Shown piece by piece: positions 50,898 to 59,033 of a stretch of DNA of 64,000 nt. A program made the position numbers and the translations under genes. Numbering within the stretch: position 1 is the stretch's first letter; each line of letters opens with the position of its first letter. The notes under the pieces were generated by a model that saw only the letters and a program-made list of their open reading frames with translations, searched no databases and was not told the DNA's origin. The stretch is from Pelorhabdus rhamnosifermentans (GTDB lineage Bacteria; Bacillota; Negativicutes; UMGS1260): contig NZ_JAHGVE010000007.1 in NCBI RefSeq assembly GCF_018835585.1, positions 164,225 through 228,224 of the forward strand, in the 5' to 3' direction.

Positions 50898-51709
50898 AAA
50901 TGGCTGATAAACAATTAGTATTACAAGAAACTCATAAAAATTTGATGGCATTGCTCACAAGTAAGCAGGAAGCTATGCCAAAGGATTTTAACCAAACTCG
51001 CTTTTTACAGAACTGCATGACGGTATTGCAAGATACTAAGGACATTGAAAAATGTCAACCTATTTCAGTAGCCAGAACGTTGCTTAAAGGCGCGTTTCTT
51101 GGACTAGATTTTTTTCAAAAAGAATGCTATGCCATCCCTTATGGTTCTTCACTCCAATTTCAAACGGACTATAAGGGTGAAACAAAAATGGCTAAAAAAT
51201 ACAGTATCCGGCCCATTAAAGACATTTACGCCAAGGTGGTTCGTGAAGGAGATTTTTTCGAGGATGAAATTAAAGAAGGTCAGCAGATAGTTAACTTTAA
51301 ACCATTACCATTTTCTAATAATCCGATCATAGGGGCTTTTGCCATTGTTCTGTATCAAGATGGTGGCATGGAGTACGAAACCATGAGTACGGAGCAAATA
51401 GAGGGTATTAGAAATAATTTCAGCAAGATGAAGAACGGTCTAATGTGGTCTAAAACTCCTGAAGAGGCTTATAAAAAAACAGTGCTTCGTCGGCTTACTA
51501 AAAAGATTGAAAAAGACTTCGAAAGTGCCGAACAAGCTACGGCTTATGAAGAATCTGCCGATGCTGATTTTAAGAAAAACGAAGAAAATGCTAAACGAAA
51601 TGCTGTTCCTGATATTTTGTACAAGCAAGAGGAAGTTATTGACGCTGAATGTCGCGAGGTAACAGAAAAAGAATCGTCACCGTTTGATGTTAAGGACGGC
51701 GAAAAGTAA
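50894..51709 (+). CDS. recT: RecT family single-strand annealing protein
   Basis: 271 residues from ATG 50894 (ATG 50900 is equally possible) after AAAGGTGG. Core: CQPISVARTLLKGAFLGLDF, KECYAIPYGSSLQFQTDYKG, KYSIRPIKDIYAKVV, TPEEAYKKTVLRRLTKKIE. RecT anneals complementary strands after exonuclease action. The acidic tail (EEVIDAECREVTEKE) is also typical. Confidence 0.92.
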   Translation: MKMADKQLVLQETHKNLMALLTSKQEAMPKDFNQTRFLQNCMTVLQDTKDIEKCQPISVARTLLKGAFLGLDFFQKECYAIPYGSSLQFQTDYKGETKMAKKYSIRPIKDIYAKVVREGDFFEDEIKEGQQIVNFKPLPFSNNPIIGAFAIVLYQDGGMEYETMSTEQIEGIRNNFSKMKNGLMWSKTPEEAYKKTVLRRLTKKIEKDFESAEQATAYEESADADFKKNEENAKRNAVPDILYKQEEVIDAECREVTEKESSPFDVKDGEK

Positions 51710-51966
51710 ATGATTATGCCCGGAATAATTACTTGTAGACAAACCCACGAACGTTTTAGTTGTGATAATTGCAATAGATGGATGCCTTTTGGTTTGATTT
51801 ATAGCTTTTTAGGCCGGAGTAGCAAAACTCCCTACGTGAACTTACTTTATGCGAAGATTGTTCAAATGCATTAGGAAACTTGCACCATAAGGTAATGGAA
51901 GAGGGAAAAGCACATCAATATTCTGAGGATGAAATAACGGAGGTAAAACCGGATGGAACTAAATAG
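51710..51966 (+). pseudogene. Zinc-ribbon protein split by a frameshift
   Basis: From ATG 51710 the frame gives CRQTHERFSCDNCNRWMPFG and then runs to an early stop (51874). A second frame continues from about 51828 with NSLRELTLCEDCSNALGNLH and ends at 51966 with an acidic tail. Together they would make one CxxC...CxxC protein; a one- or two-base indel separates them. Confidence 0.55.
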
Positions 51967-52756
51967 AAAAAACTACTTTAGCCCCGAAGCAGAAAAATTG
52001 TATTTAGGCTCAACATCTTTTAAAAACTTTGATAAATACCACGCTGGTGGTTGCGAAGCTAGAGAGGTAGCCAAACGTGAGGGCGAATGGACCGACAAAG
52101 TTAATCCGGCGTTTCTATTAGGAAATTATTTGCATAGTTGGTCAAGCGGTGATTTGCAAGAATTTATTGCTAATACTCCTGAATTATTTAAAAAAGATGG
52201 TACATTACTTAAACAATATGCAGTAGGCGATACCATGATCAATGTTTTTAAAAACGATCTGGCAATGGCCCAAATGAGGGAAGGCCAGAAAGAACAAATA
52301 TTCACAGGCGAGATTGCCAATGTTCCTTTCAAAATTCAAGTCGATATTCTAAATATCGAAAAAGGATACTTTGCCGATATTAAGACTACAAAAAATATTC
52401 ATGAAATGTATTGGAATAACGAGACTAGAGAACGCGAAACGTTCATTGAGAAATACGATTATCCGTTACAATTTGCCATTTATGCTGAAATATTGCGGCA
52501 GAATTTAAAAATGGATAAGTACCTTGATTGCTACATTTTAGCCGTTGATAAGCAGGAAGTTCCTGATCACGAAATTATTTACATGGACGTTGACGGCTTT
52601 ATCAAAGAAAAGCTGGAAGAAGTCGAATCTAAACTACCTCATATTGTAGCTGTTAGGAATGGTGAAATTGAGCCTGAACGGTGTGAGGAATGCGATTACT
52701 GCCGTAGCACTAAAAAGATTGTTAAGCCTATACATTGGCTTGATTTGGGGGCGTGA
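51953..52756 (+). CDS. PD-(D/E)XK exonuclease, DUF3799/PF12684 (RecE-like)
   Basis: 267 residues behind AACGGAGG. Nuclease core: PAFLLGNYLHSW, FKIQVDILNIEKGYFADIKT (Asp...D-I-K catalytic residues), YPLQFAIYAEILRQ. A C-terminal Cys set (RCEECDYCRSTK) could bind a metal or cluster. It is the expected 5'-3' exonuclease partner of RecT. Confidence 0.88.
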   Translation: MELNRKNYFSPEAEKLYLGSTSFKNFDKYHAGGCEAREVAKREGEWTDKVNPAFLLGNYLHSWSSGDLQEFIANTPELFKKDGTLLKQYAVGDTMINVFKNDLAMAQMREGQKEQIFTGEIANVPFKIQVDILNIEKGYFADIKTTKNIHEMYWNNETRERETFIEKYDYPLQFAIYAEILRQNLKMDKYLDCYILAVDKQEVPDHEIIYMDVDGFIKEKLEEVESKLPHIVAVRNGEIEPERCEECDYCRSTKKIVKPIHWLDLGA

Positions 52757-52761
52757 AATAA

Positions 52762-53316
52762 ATGGAAAAGCGATTTTTAAAACTTCTTAATTCCATTAAT
52801 CGTCCTGGAGTTGGTGAATTAGCCAACTGGTTACTTGACAGCGATTTTTTTAAGGCGCCGGCTAGTACAAAATATCATGGATCCGTAGAAGGTGGATTGT
52901 TGGAACACAGCTTAATTGTTTACGATAATTTGACTAAATTTAGCCCTTTGTTTTTGCTTGATTATAGCCGTGATACATTCATTATTTGTGGCTTACTTCA
53001 TGATATATGCAAAGCGAATTTTTATAAGACAGAAATGCGCTGGCGCAAAGACGAAAACAATCAATGGGAGCAATACGCTACCTATGGCATTGATGATCAA
53101 TTCCCTTTGGGACACGGTGAGAAATCGTTATATCTTATTCGAAAATTTATTAAATTGTCGGATGACGAGGCAATGGCAATCCGTTGGCACATGGGAGCAT
53201 GGGGAACAGAGAACTACACGGAAAGACAGACTTTGTCGGCTGCAATGGATAAATACCCATTGATTCTGGCTTTACAGATGGCGGATCAAGCGGCAACGTA
53301 TTGGGATCAGAAGTGA
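52762..53316 (+). CDS. HD-domain phosphohydrolase
   Basis: 184 residues. LEHSLIVYDNL, then CGLLHDICKANFY (HD pair), GHGEKSLYLIRKF and RWHMGAWG follow the HD superfamily. In phages such enzymes probably act on nucleotides or cyclic nucleotides; the substrate here is unknown. It follows the nuclease by 5 bp. Confidence 0.85.
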   Translation: MEKRFLKLLNSINRPGVGELANWLLDSDFFKAPASTKYHGSVEGGLLEHSLIVYDNLTKFSPLFLLDYSRDTFIICGLLHDICKANFYKTEMRWRKDENNQWEQYATYGIDDQFPLGHGEKSLYLIRKFIKLSDDEAMAIRWHMGAWGTENYTERQTLSAAMDKYPLILALQMADQAATYWDQK

Positions 53317-53327
53317 GGAGATAAGGC

Positions 53328-53638
53328 ATGAACACAAATACAATCACAATTGTTGGTAGGGTTGTCGTGGACTTGCTGAAGAATGCGGGAATCAATTATC
53401 TAAAGGGAATGAGGTTGTTGTCATTGGACGGTTACAGAACAACAACTATGAAAAAGATGGCGTTAAACATTACGAAACGGAAATAGTTGCTGAATTTATT
53501 GGAATCAGTATTAAGGACAGCAAACAACAGCAGCAAACTCCTGCTAACGGAATTGAATCAAACATTCCCGATAAGTACGCGAAAGATGGAGGCGGAGCCT
53601 TCCCAACCGATGAAACAGGAACTTTGAAGCCGAATTAA
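53328..53638 (+). pseudogene. ssb: Single-stranded DNA-binding protein, internally deleted
   Basis: From ATG 53328 (GAGGAG site) the start NTITIVGRVV is SSB-like. Then, in another frame, RGLAEECGNQLSKGNEVVVI, GRLQNNNYEKDGVKHYETEI and a Gln/Pro-rich, acidic end follow. About 35-40 residues of the OB fold are missing and the frame is shifted at about 53370. The product from the ATG stops at 53488 and cannot be a working SSB. Confidence 0.75.
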
Positions 53639-53946
53639 CAACGGTTAAATTTCCTTATGACTTATTAGTTAATAAATGTGTAAAAATTGATGTTAAAGTT
53701 TCTAAAGGATATGAGCATGGATATTTCTTCTTTACTTATAATCTTGAAAGCAAAAAGCCACGTTGCGACATATATGTTTTTTACGGGATTAGCGAAAGCA
53801 GAGGAAACAAGACGCTGATTATACCAGCAAATAAATTGTACGGAATAAGTCAATTATCTATTGGCTTAGATTCAAAATATGATAAGTATATTGACCGTTG
53901 GGACCTAATAAACAAGTTTTGTTCATTTTACCAAAATGTAAGTTAA
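53614..53946 (+). pseudogene. Homing-endonuclease-like remnant
   Basis: Open frame without a start codon: VKIDVKVSKGYEHGYFFFTY, then CDIYVFYGISESRGNKTLII and YIDRWDLINKFCSFYQ. The DVKVS and CDI...IIPA layout resembles PD-(D/E)XK endonucleases found in introns and phage genomes. The N-terminal part is lost. It directly follows, and overlaps, the damaged ssb, so the same event may have made both. Confidence 0.5.
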
Positions 53947-53997
53947 TCACAGGGGGCCTAATCGCCCCACTCAAATAACACTTTAGGAGGAAACGAT

Positions 53998-54243
53998 ATG
54001 AAATCAACAGGCATTGTTCGCAGAATAGATGATTTGGGCCGCGTAGTGATCCCCAAGGAGATCCGCCGGACCAACGGCATTAAAGAAGGCGATCCAATGG
54101 AAATTTACGTTGAGGATAACGGAATGATTGCTATAAGAAAGTATGAAGCTGGCTGCATGATATGCGGCAGTACGGATAACGTTATCGAATTTAAAGATAA
54201 GGATTTTTGCAGAAGTTGTATTGAAAAAATTAAAAAGCTGTAA
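53998..54243 (+). CDS. AbrB/SpoVT-like regulator with zinc tail
   Basis: 81 residues with an AGGAGG site. The N-terminus STGIVRRIDDLGRVVIPKEI is the AbrB swapped-hairpin DNA-binding domain; the C-terminus has CMICGSTDNV and FCRSCIEKI, a likely zinc knuckle. A transition-state-type regulator carried by the phage. Confidence 0.88.
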   Translation: MKSTGIVRRIDDLGRVVIPKEIRRTNGIKEGDPMEIYVEDNGMIAIRKYEAGCMICGSTDNVIEFKDKDFCRSCIEKIKKL

Positions 54244-54258
54244 ATCGGAGTTGAAACA

Positions 54259-54561
54259 ATGTCAAAGAAATTTAAAGATTATCTAAAAGTGTTAGCATGG
54301 GGCGTATTTGTAGCGGTATGTTTAACGGCACTAACAGGCTATACACGGGACGAAGTAAAGTATGTGACAGTAACTTATACCGTCACGAAGTCGGACACGC
54401 TACAAACGATTGCAGAGCGATTCATAGTTAAAAACACGGGAACTGTTAGGCAAATTGATGAGTTTCGCGAAGGAATACGGGAGCTAAACTTCGACGTGAT
54501 CGGAAATGATGAAGTGAAACCTGGCCAAATTTTGAAAATAGGATGGTGGGAAAAGAAATGA
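54259..54561 (+). CDS. Membrane-anchored LysM-like protein
   Basis: 100 residues. One N-terminal helix (VLAWGVFVAVCLTALTGY) is followed by YTVTKSDTLQTIAERF and DEVKPGQILKI, the ends of a LysM peptidoglycan-binding fold. It may sit at the outer face of the membrane. Cotranscribed with the AbrB-like gene. Confidence 0.7.
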   Translation: MSKKFKDYLKVLAWGVFVAVCLTALTGYTRDEVKYVTVTYTVTKSDTLQTIAERFIVKNTGTVRQIDEFREGIRELNFDVIGNDEVKPGQILKIGWWEKK

Positions 54562-54776
54562 GAAAAGAATTTGAAATGACCGAAGATGAGCTTAATAAAA
54601 TATTGGATGCTTGTAAGCCGGTTCCATATATGATCGTTGGTAATTACGTTCCAACTTCGCCACAAGAAAATGCAAATCGAGCATGGCAAGCACTTGCAAA
54701 AGAAAGGGGATTTGTTTGGGATACGGTTCAACCGTGTGGGAAAGGTAATAGATTTTTTACTGCTGAAACGATCTAA
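54558..54776 (+). CDS. Conserved phage protein of unknown function
   Basis: 72 residues from ATG 54558, overlapping the previous stop (ATGA). The core LDACKPVPYMIVG and SPQENANRAWQALAKERGF is a pattern I recall from prophages of many bacteria. The function is unknown. Confidence 0.75.
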   Translation: MRKEFEMTEDELNKILDACKPVPYMIVGNYVPTSPQENANRAWQALAKERGFVWDTVQPCGKGNRFFTAETI

Positions 54777-54790
54777 CCTAACTAAATATA

Positions 54791-54831
54791 ATTGCCTGTA
54801 TCATTATGAATTTTAATCTAATACAGGCAAT
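54791..54831. repeat. 11-bp inverted repeat after the 54558 gene
   Basis: ATTGCCTGTAT and ATACAGGCAAT with a 19-nt loop; no clear T run on the plus side. Possibly a transcript end or processing site. Confidence 0.5.
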
Positions 54832-54887
54832 AAATCCCCAATTTATTATATGTTAAAAATTAATATTCATGCAAGGAGATAAAAATT

Positions 54888-55025
54888 ATGAAGATAATTG
54901 ATGCTTTCGCAGATTGGTTTTCAAGCGTAATTGCAACTACAATTTCAAATATATTTTTTGGCTTTTCAGTTGGAATAGGAATGATAATCGCATTAAAAAT
55001 ATATAACCTGTTGTTTGTGAATTGA
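54888..55025 (+). CDS. 45-residue membrane protein
   Basis: ATG 54888 with AAGGAG. An amphipathic start (IDAFADWFSSVIATTIS) leads into a membrane helix (NIFFGFSVGIGMIIALKI). No family recognised; start signal and composition support it. Confidence 0.55.
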   Translation: MKIIDAFADWFSSVIATTISNIFFGFSVGIGMIIALKIYNLLFVN

Positions 55026-55054
55026 ATAAGTATGCGTAATTTGGAGGTGCAAAA

Positions 55055-55801
55055 ATGAAAATTGACATTCAAGAGATTGTTTCAAATACGATTAAGGAAA
55101 TGGAAGAGTCAAAAAAAGTTGAAACTTTGCTCAAGGAAAATATTGAAAAGGTCATCAGCTCGGCTGTGAAAGATGCTGTTGACGGATACAAAATCAAACG
55201 GATGATCGAAGTTAAAATTGAAAAACAGGTCGGAGAAGCAATCAAAGATGTTGGGTTTTTGGCTTATAACACCTTCGTTGCCGATCAGGTTAACATTTTG
55301 TTGCATTCGGTAGTAAAAGAAGATTTGGCAAATAAATTGAGCGAACTGGTTGGAAGTATCTTGCTTAAAAAGCGCGAAACAATCAAGCTATCTGAGATCG
55401 TTGCTGAATACCGGAAAATGTATGAAGATATGGACTATGATGAATGGCAAAACTTAGATGACGGTCATTTTTTTGCTGAAATTAACAATGAAGATGATGG
55501 TTCTTTCCGGTGGATTACGATTGTTATGGCTCAAAAAGAACAGAAAAAATCCTACGGATATAGTTCATCGCGTGGCGATGATGAAAAGAAAATCAATATG
55601 CGGCTGATGGTATATAAGGATGAGCCAGCATCAATCGTTGGTGTTGAATTTGAAGGTGTAAAACTGGATGACATTTCAGCTATTAGAAAGATGAGCGATT
55701 TCGAAGCCCTGTTGCTTAACCTGTATTTGAACAAAACAAAGGTTGAAATTGATATTGATGAAGACGACATTGAAACTTATGTAGGAGGATATGAAGATTG
55801 A
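55055..55801 (+). CDS. Hypothetical prophage protein, coiled N-terminus
   Basis: 248 residues with a TTGGAGG site. Residues 1-125 are helical (VSNTIKEMEESKKVETLLKE, KKRETIKLSEIVAEYRKMY). Residues 130-248 form an acidic alpha/beta part (FFAEINNEDDGSFRWITIVM). No family is recognised. Confidence 0.65.
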   Translation: MKIDIQEIVSNTIKEMEESKKVETLLKENIEKVISSAVKDAVDGYKIKRMIEVKIEKQVGEAIKDVGFLAYNTFVADQVNILLHSVVKEDLANKLSELVGSILLKKRETIKLSEIVAEYRKMYEDMDYDEWQNLDDGHFFAEINNEDDGSFRWITIVMAQKEQKKSYGYSSSRGDDEKKINMRLMVYKDEPASIVGVEFEGVKLDDISAIRKMSDFEALLLNLYLNKTKVEIDIDEDDIETYVGGYED

Positions 55802-55909
55802 TGAAACACTCAATCTCGTACATGAGCAATCATAGTCAAAGCAGGAGCATCAAAGCCGGATAAAAAAGTGCCAGAAAATTGAGCGGCGGGAAGTATGGGA
55901 GGATGAAAC

Positions 55910-56239
55910 ATGAAAATAGATTATGAAAAACTGCTTGTTGATTTGAAAAAGGCCAAGGTAGCGGCAATTGAAGCTGCAGGATTAGGCGACGATGGTGGGA
56001 CCGCTAATCTTGATAGTCTTGTATTAAGACTTCCAGGGGCCCGTGAAAAGAAAGTCTTGGAAGTAATACGCACAGCAGGTCTATATTGCCGTGAAAAAGG
56101 GGAATGGTTAGGGCCTTGTTATTTCATTAGCCATGGATGCGGTGGTCAAGGTAATAGGAATACGAGGGCTGTTGAAGCAATGGACAAGAGCCTAGAAGCA
56201 GCCGGATGGCATACGGGGATTTATTACCGGATGGATTGA
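55910..56239 (+). CDS. Hypothetical prophage protein
   Basis: 109 residues with GGAGGATG upstream of ATG 55910. KKAKVAAIEAAGLGDDGGTA, NLDSLVLRLPG and CYFISHGCGGQGNRNTRA are distinctive, with two Cys and a Gly-rich loop. No family is recognised. Confidence 0.65.
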   Translation: MKIDYEKLLVDLKKAKVAAIEAAGLGDDGGTANLDSLVLRLPGAREKKVLEVIRTAGLYCREKGEWLGPCYFISHGCGGQGNRNTRAVEAMDKSLEAAGWHTGIYYRMD

Positions 56240-56282
56240 GTTAGCAGGCGATTAGAATGACAATTTTTACCGAGGTGGCGAT

Positions 56283-57128
56283 ATGCCAGGATGGATTAAG
56301 CTTTACAGAGTTTTAATTGAAAAAGCTATATGGACATGTTCAACACCAGAACATTGCAAAATATTAATTACTTTATTGATGATGGCTAATCATGAAGAAA
56401 AACAATGGATTTGGAAAGGCAAAAAGTTTGAAGCAAAACCAGGACAATTTGTTACAAGTTTGGAGTCAATTAGAAAGAAATGTGGCAAAGGTGTTTCTAC
56501 CCAGAACGTCCGTTCGGCGTTAGAGAAATTTAAAAACCTTGAATTTCTAACATACGAAGCAACAAAGACAGGAAGACTCGTAACCATAGTAAATTGGCGG
56601 TCTTATCAGTCTAAAGAAGATGAGAGTAACAAAGATAGTAACAAACGAGTAACAAACGACCAACAAACGAGTAACAAAGAACCAACAACTAACAAGAATG
56701 TAATAAAGAAAGAATGTAAGAATGATAAGAAAAATACTTTAGGCGATTATACTACTAATCCTGATTTGATCGATTCAATTAATGGCTTTGTTTCAATGAG
56801 AAAATCAATCAAAAAGCCTATGACTGATCGTGCTATTAACTTAATGCTTAAAAAACTTACTAAACTGTCAGGCAATGACGATTTAAAAAAAGTTGAAATA
56901 CTTAATCAAAGTATTATGGGTAGCTGGACAGATATTTACGAATTAAAGCAGCAAAAGTTATTCGAAAATAAATCATATAGCAAAAATCAATCAGTAGATA
57001 CAATAAATGACTTTTTCACACGAAGGAGTGATAAAGCTGAACATAGAGGATTTGACACCGAGACAGCAGGAAACGGCGGAGATTTTGAAACCATTGATGT
57101 ATGCCTATCAAGCAGCGAGGATAAGTAA
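56283..57128 (+). CDS. Phage replication initiator (replisome organiser-like)
   Basis: 281 residues. The N-terminal winged helix (GWIKLYRVLIEKAIW, FVTSLESIRKKCGKGVSTQN, LVTIVNWRSYQ) is that of phage replisome organisers. A low-complexity Asn/Thr/Lys linker (about 115-150) is encoded by an array of 11-bp iterons, followed by a helical C-terminal part. This matches the lambda O layout, with the origin inside the initiator gene. The last 40 codons overlap the next gene in another frame. Confidence 0.8.
   Translation: MPGWIKLYRVLIEKAIWTCSTPEHCKILITLLMMANHEEKQWIWKGKKFEAKPGQFVTSLESIRKKCGKGVSTQNVRSALEKFKNLEFLTYEATKTGRLVTIVNWRSYQSKEDESNKDSNKRVTNDQQTSNKEPTTNKNVIKKECKNDKKNTLGDYTTNPDLIDSINGFVSMRKSIKKPMTDRAINLMLKKLTKLSGNDDLKKVEILNQSIMGSWTDIYELKQQKLFENKSYSKNQSVDTINDFFTRRSDKAEHRGFDTETAGNGGDFETIDVCLSSSEDK
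56625..56700 (+). repeat. Iteron array, probable prophage replication origin
   Basis: Units AGTAACAAA(G/C)(A/G) and ACCAACAAACG start at 56625, 56637, 56648, 56659, 56670 and 56681, that is every 11 bp after the first 12-bp step. They lie in the linker-coding part of the initiator gene, as in lambdoid origins. Confidence 0.7.
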
Positions 57129-57603
57129 CGAAACTATTTGTACCTATGCGATAGCTTTGTCAGATGTTAATAGATCGGCACTGGCGGCCGGAGTTTTAAA
57201 ATCAATGAAAGCCTGTATCTTTTTTCCCTCTATCGCTGAAATAACAAACAACTCGCAAATAATGGTTGAAGCAGCAACAGGCACGACGAACAAGGGGCCA
57301 GATGAGGCATGGAATGAAGTCTTACAGCAGATGAAAGAAGCATTCGTTTATAAAAAGCCTGTATTTAGTACAAAAGAAATTGAATCAGCGGCTTTAGCTA
57401 TGGGATGGGTTGGAATGTGCGAAACATTAACAGAAGACATTGGAACAATCCGTTCACAGTTTCTGCGGCTTTATGAATCAGCTTGCAAACGCAAAAAAGA
57501 AACGCGAGTCAATAACGATGTGCTTAATTCGATGGGAAAGCAGGCAGTAAACAGTTTAATTGATTCAACAACAAAACAAATAGGCTGTAATGAAAAGCCA
57601 TAA
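57007..57603 (+). CDS. Helicase loader/inhibitor-like protein (G39P type)
   Basis: 198 residues if started at ATG 57007; a GTG at 57028 is another option, though it touches the AAGGA site. LTPRQQETAEILKPLMYAYQ, ETICTYAIALSDV and KACIFFPSIAEI follow the SPP1 G39P-like family, which loads or holds the replicative helicase. The position right after the initiator fits. The overlap of about 100-120 bp with the initiator is unusually long. Confidence 0.7.
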   Translation: MTFSHEGVIKLNIEDLTPRQQETAEILKPLMYAYQAARISNETICTYAIALSDVNRSALAAGVLKSMKACIFFPSIAEITNNSQIMVEAATGTTNKGPDEAWNEVLQQMKEAFVYKKPVFSTKEIESAALAMGWVGMCETLTEDIGTIRSQFLRLYESACKRKKETRVNNDVLNSMGKQAVNSLIDSTTKQIGCNEKP

Positions 57604-57715
57604 AATAGCCGTCATATTAGCAAAATTAGCTTGAATCGAACAAAAAGTACGTCACGAGTAAAGTTTATAGGCGGATGGTATTTAAAACCTTAAAAACGAA
57701 TTTTGGAGGTCAATC

Positions 57716-57916
57716 ATGAAAAGTGAAAATCGCGTAAAAGGTTATAGAAAAGGCACAGAAGACTGGAACGCTGAGTATAATATGCTTCTTGATGATGAAG
57801 TTACTTGTAAGCAATGTATTCATTGCGAACGTTGCTGCGGAATATTTGGGCAAGAAGAAACAGGAACGCGCTGCCAGTTTTATCCGAACAAATTCAGACA
57901 GAAAAATCATGAATAA
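57716..57916 (+). CDS. Cys-rich hypothetical prophage protein
   Basis: 66 residues with TTGGAGG upstream. VTCKQCIHCERCCGIFG carries five Cys and CQFYPNKF one more, suggesting a metal site. Overlaps the next start. Confidence 0.65.
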   Translation: MKSENRVKGYRKGTEDWNAEYNMLLDDEVTCKQCIHCERCCGIFGQEETGTRCQFYPNKFRQKNHE

Positions 57917-58139
57917 TGGCGTTGGTGAAAAAGTCATAGTTTACGAGCAACTTACAAAAGAAAATTGCGAAATGGAAAAAATAAAATTTTTCTTTAAAGC
58001 TTTGTCGGAACCAATACAGGATGAAATTTTGCTTTTAGGCGTAGCGAATTACTGCTTATCACATAAAGACGATAAGTTTTTAAAAGATGTTCACGAAACA
58101 CTTTTTCCCGGTTCCAATAAAAAAATTTGTGCGGTATGA
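57909..58139 (+). CDS. Hypothetical prophage protein
   Basis: 76 residues from ATG 57909, overlapping the previous stop; the longer frame upstream only shadows the Cys-rich gene. Helical (MEKIKFFFKALSEPIQDEIL). No family is recognised. Overlap at both ends supports coupling. Confidence 0.55.
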   Translation: MNNGVGEKVIVYEQLTKENCEMEKIKFFFKALSEPIQDEILLLGVANYCLSHKDDKFLKDVHETLFPGSNKKICAV

Positions 58140-58420
58140 GTGAACGAAATGAAAGTGGACAAGTTATTTCCATGGAAATTTCAGGAACTTCATATTATCA
58201 AATAAGAATAAAAATTCATTTATATACAGATATGGAGGCGGAACAGGTGCTTGGAAATAAATACGAAGAGCCCAAATGCGGAATTTGCAAAAATCGCAAG
58301 TCTGGTATTTATCCTAACAAACTGGTCTGCTACGAAACGGAAGAGCACCCTGGCATGGCTGTAGAGGTCAAAGAAAGACAAAAGCCGTGCAGATCGTTTG
58401 GAAGGCGGCGAGATCATTGA
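58136..58420 (+). CDS. Hypothetical prophage protein with Cys pair
   Basis: 94 residues from ATG 58136 (ATGA overlap). SYYQIRIKIHLYTDMEAEQV and KCGICKNRKSGIY are recognisable as a small beta unit and a Cys pair with a later LVCYETEEHPG. No family is recognised. Confidence 0.55.
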   Translation: MSERNESGQVISMEISGTSYYQIRIKIHLYTDMEAEQVLGNKYEEPKCGICKNRKSGIYPNKLVCYETEEHPGMAVEVKERQKPCRSFGRRRDH

Positions 58421-58911
58421 AAGCTATAACGATATTGCAACCGTGGGCAAGTTTGATAGCCTGCGGCGAAAAGAAAATAGAAACACGGTCATGGGCCACG
58501 AAGTACAGGGGCCCGATTGCGATTCACGCGGGGAAGAGTTGGACGACGGACAGACGAGAGCTTACATATCGAGATCCATTTCATTCGGCATTATGGCCGA
58601 AAATGACTAAAGAAGAAATAATGCTAAACGGATACGGAAGAACACAGCTTTTGCCAGTCGGGGCCGTAATTGCCGTAGCTGATTTGGTAGATTGCCTCAA
58701 AGTTATCGGTAATGTTTCGCTAAAAATAGGTGACCAAAAACAAGTAGTAGCTGTTTTGGAAAATCAGATGAGGGTCACTGGTAATGAATATGAGTTCGGC
58801 GACTTCAGTGTTGGCCGCTATGCTTGGATACTTTCGGGTGTACGGTGGTGCATTGATCCGGTGCCAGCTAAAGGGCAGCAACGAATTTGGAATTGGAATG
58901 AAAAGTTATGA
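58417..58911 (+). CDS. ASCH-domain protein
   Basis: 164 residues from TTG 58417 with GGAAGGCGGCGAG upstream. AITILQPWASLIACGEKKIE, then TRSWATKYRGPIAIHAGKSW, PVGAVIAVADLVDCL and GRYAWILSGVRW are the ASCH (PUA-like, RNA-binding) fold. Phage ASCH proteins are common; their target is unknown. Confidence 0.88.
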   Translation: MKAITILQPWASLIACGEKKIETRSWATKYRGPIAIHAGKSWTTDRRELTYRDPFHSALWPKMTKEEIMLNGYGRTQLLPVGAVIAVADLVDCLKVIGNVSLKIGDQKQVVAVLENQMRVTGNEYEFGDFSVGRYAWILSGVRWCIDPVPAKGQQRIWNWNEKL

Positions 58912-59033
58912 GTAAGTTGATTATTCCCGGCAGGCTAGCTACAAAGAAAAATTCAAGCCGGATTGTCGGGCTGGACAAGCAGAATCCGAGGCCTGAAATT
59001 GAAATCGAGGCGGTGTTAATGTGCCAAAAATAG
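58908..59033 (+). CDS. RusA-like N-terminal fragment (41 residues)
   Basis: ATG 58908 overlaps the previous stop. LIIPGRLATKKNSSRIVG matches the start of RusA-type Holliday junction resolvases (about 120 residues), but the frame ends after 41 residues, inside the start of the AAA gene. Probably a truncated remnant left by deletion. Confidence 0.45.
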   Translation: MSKLIIPGRLATKKNSSRIVGLDKQNPRPEIEIEAVLMCQK

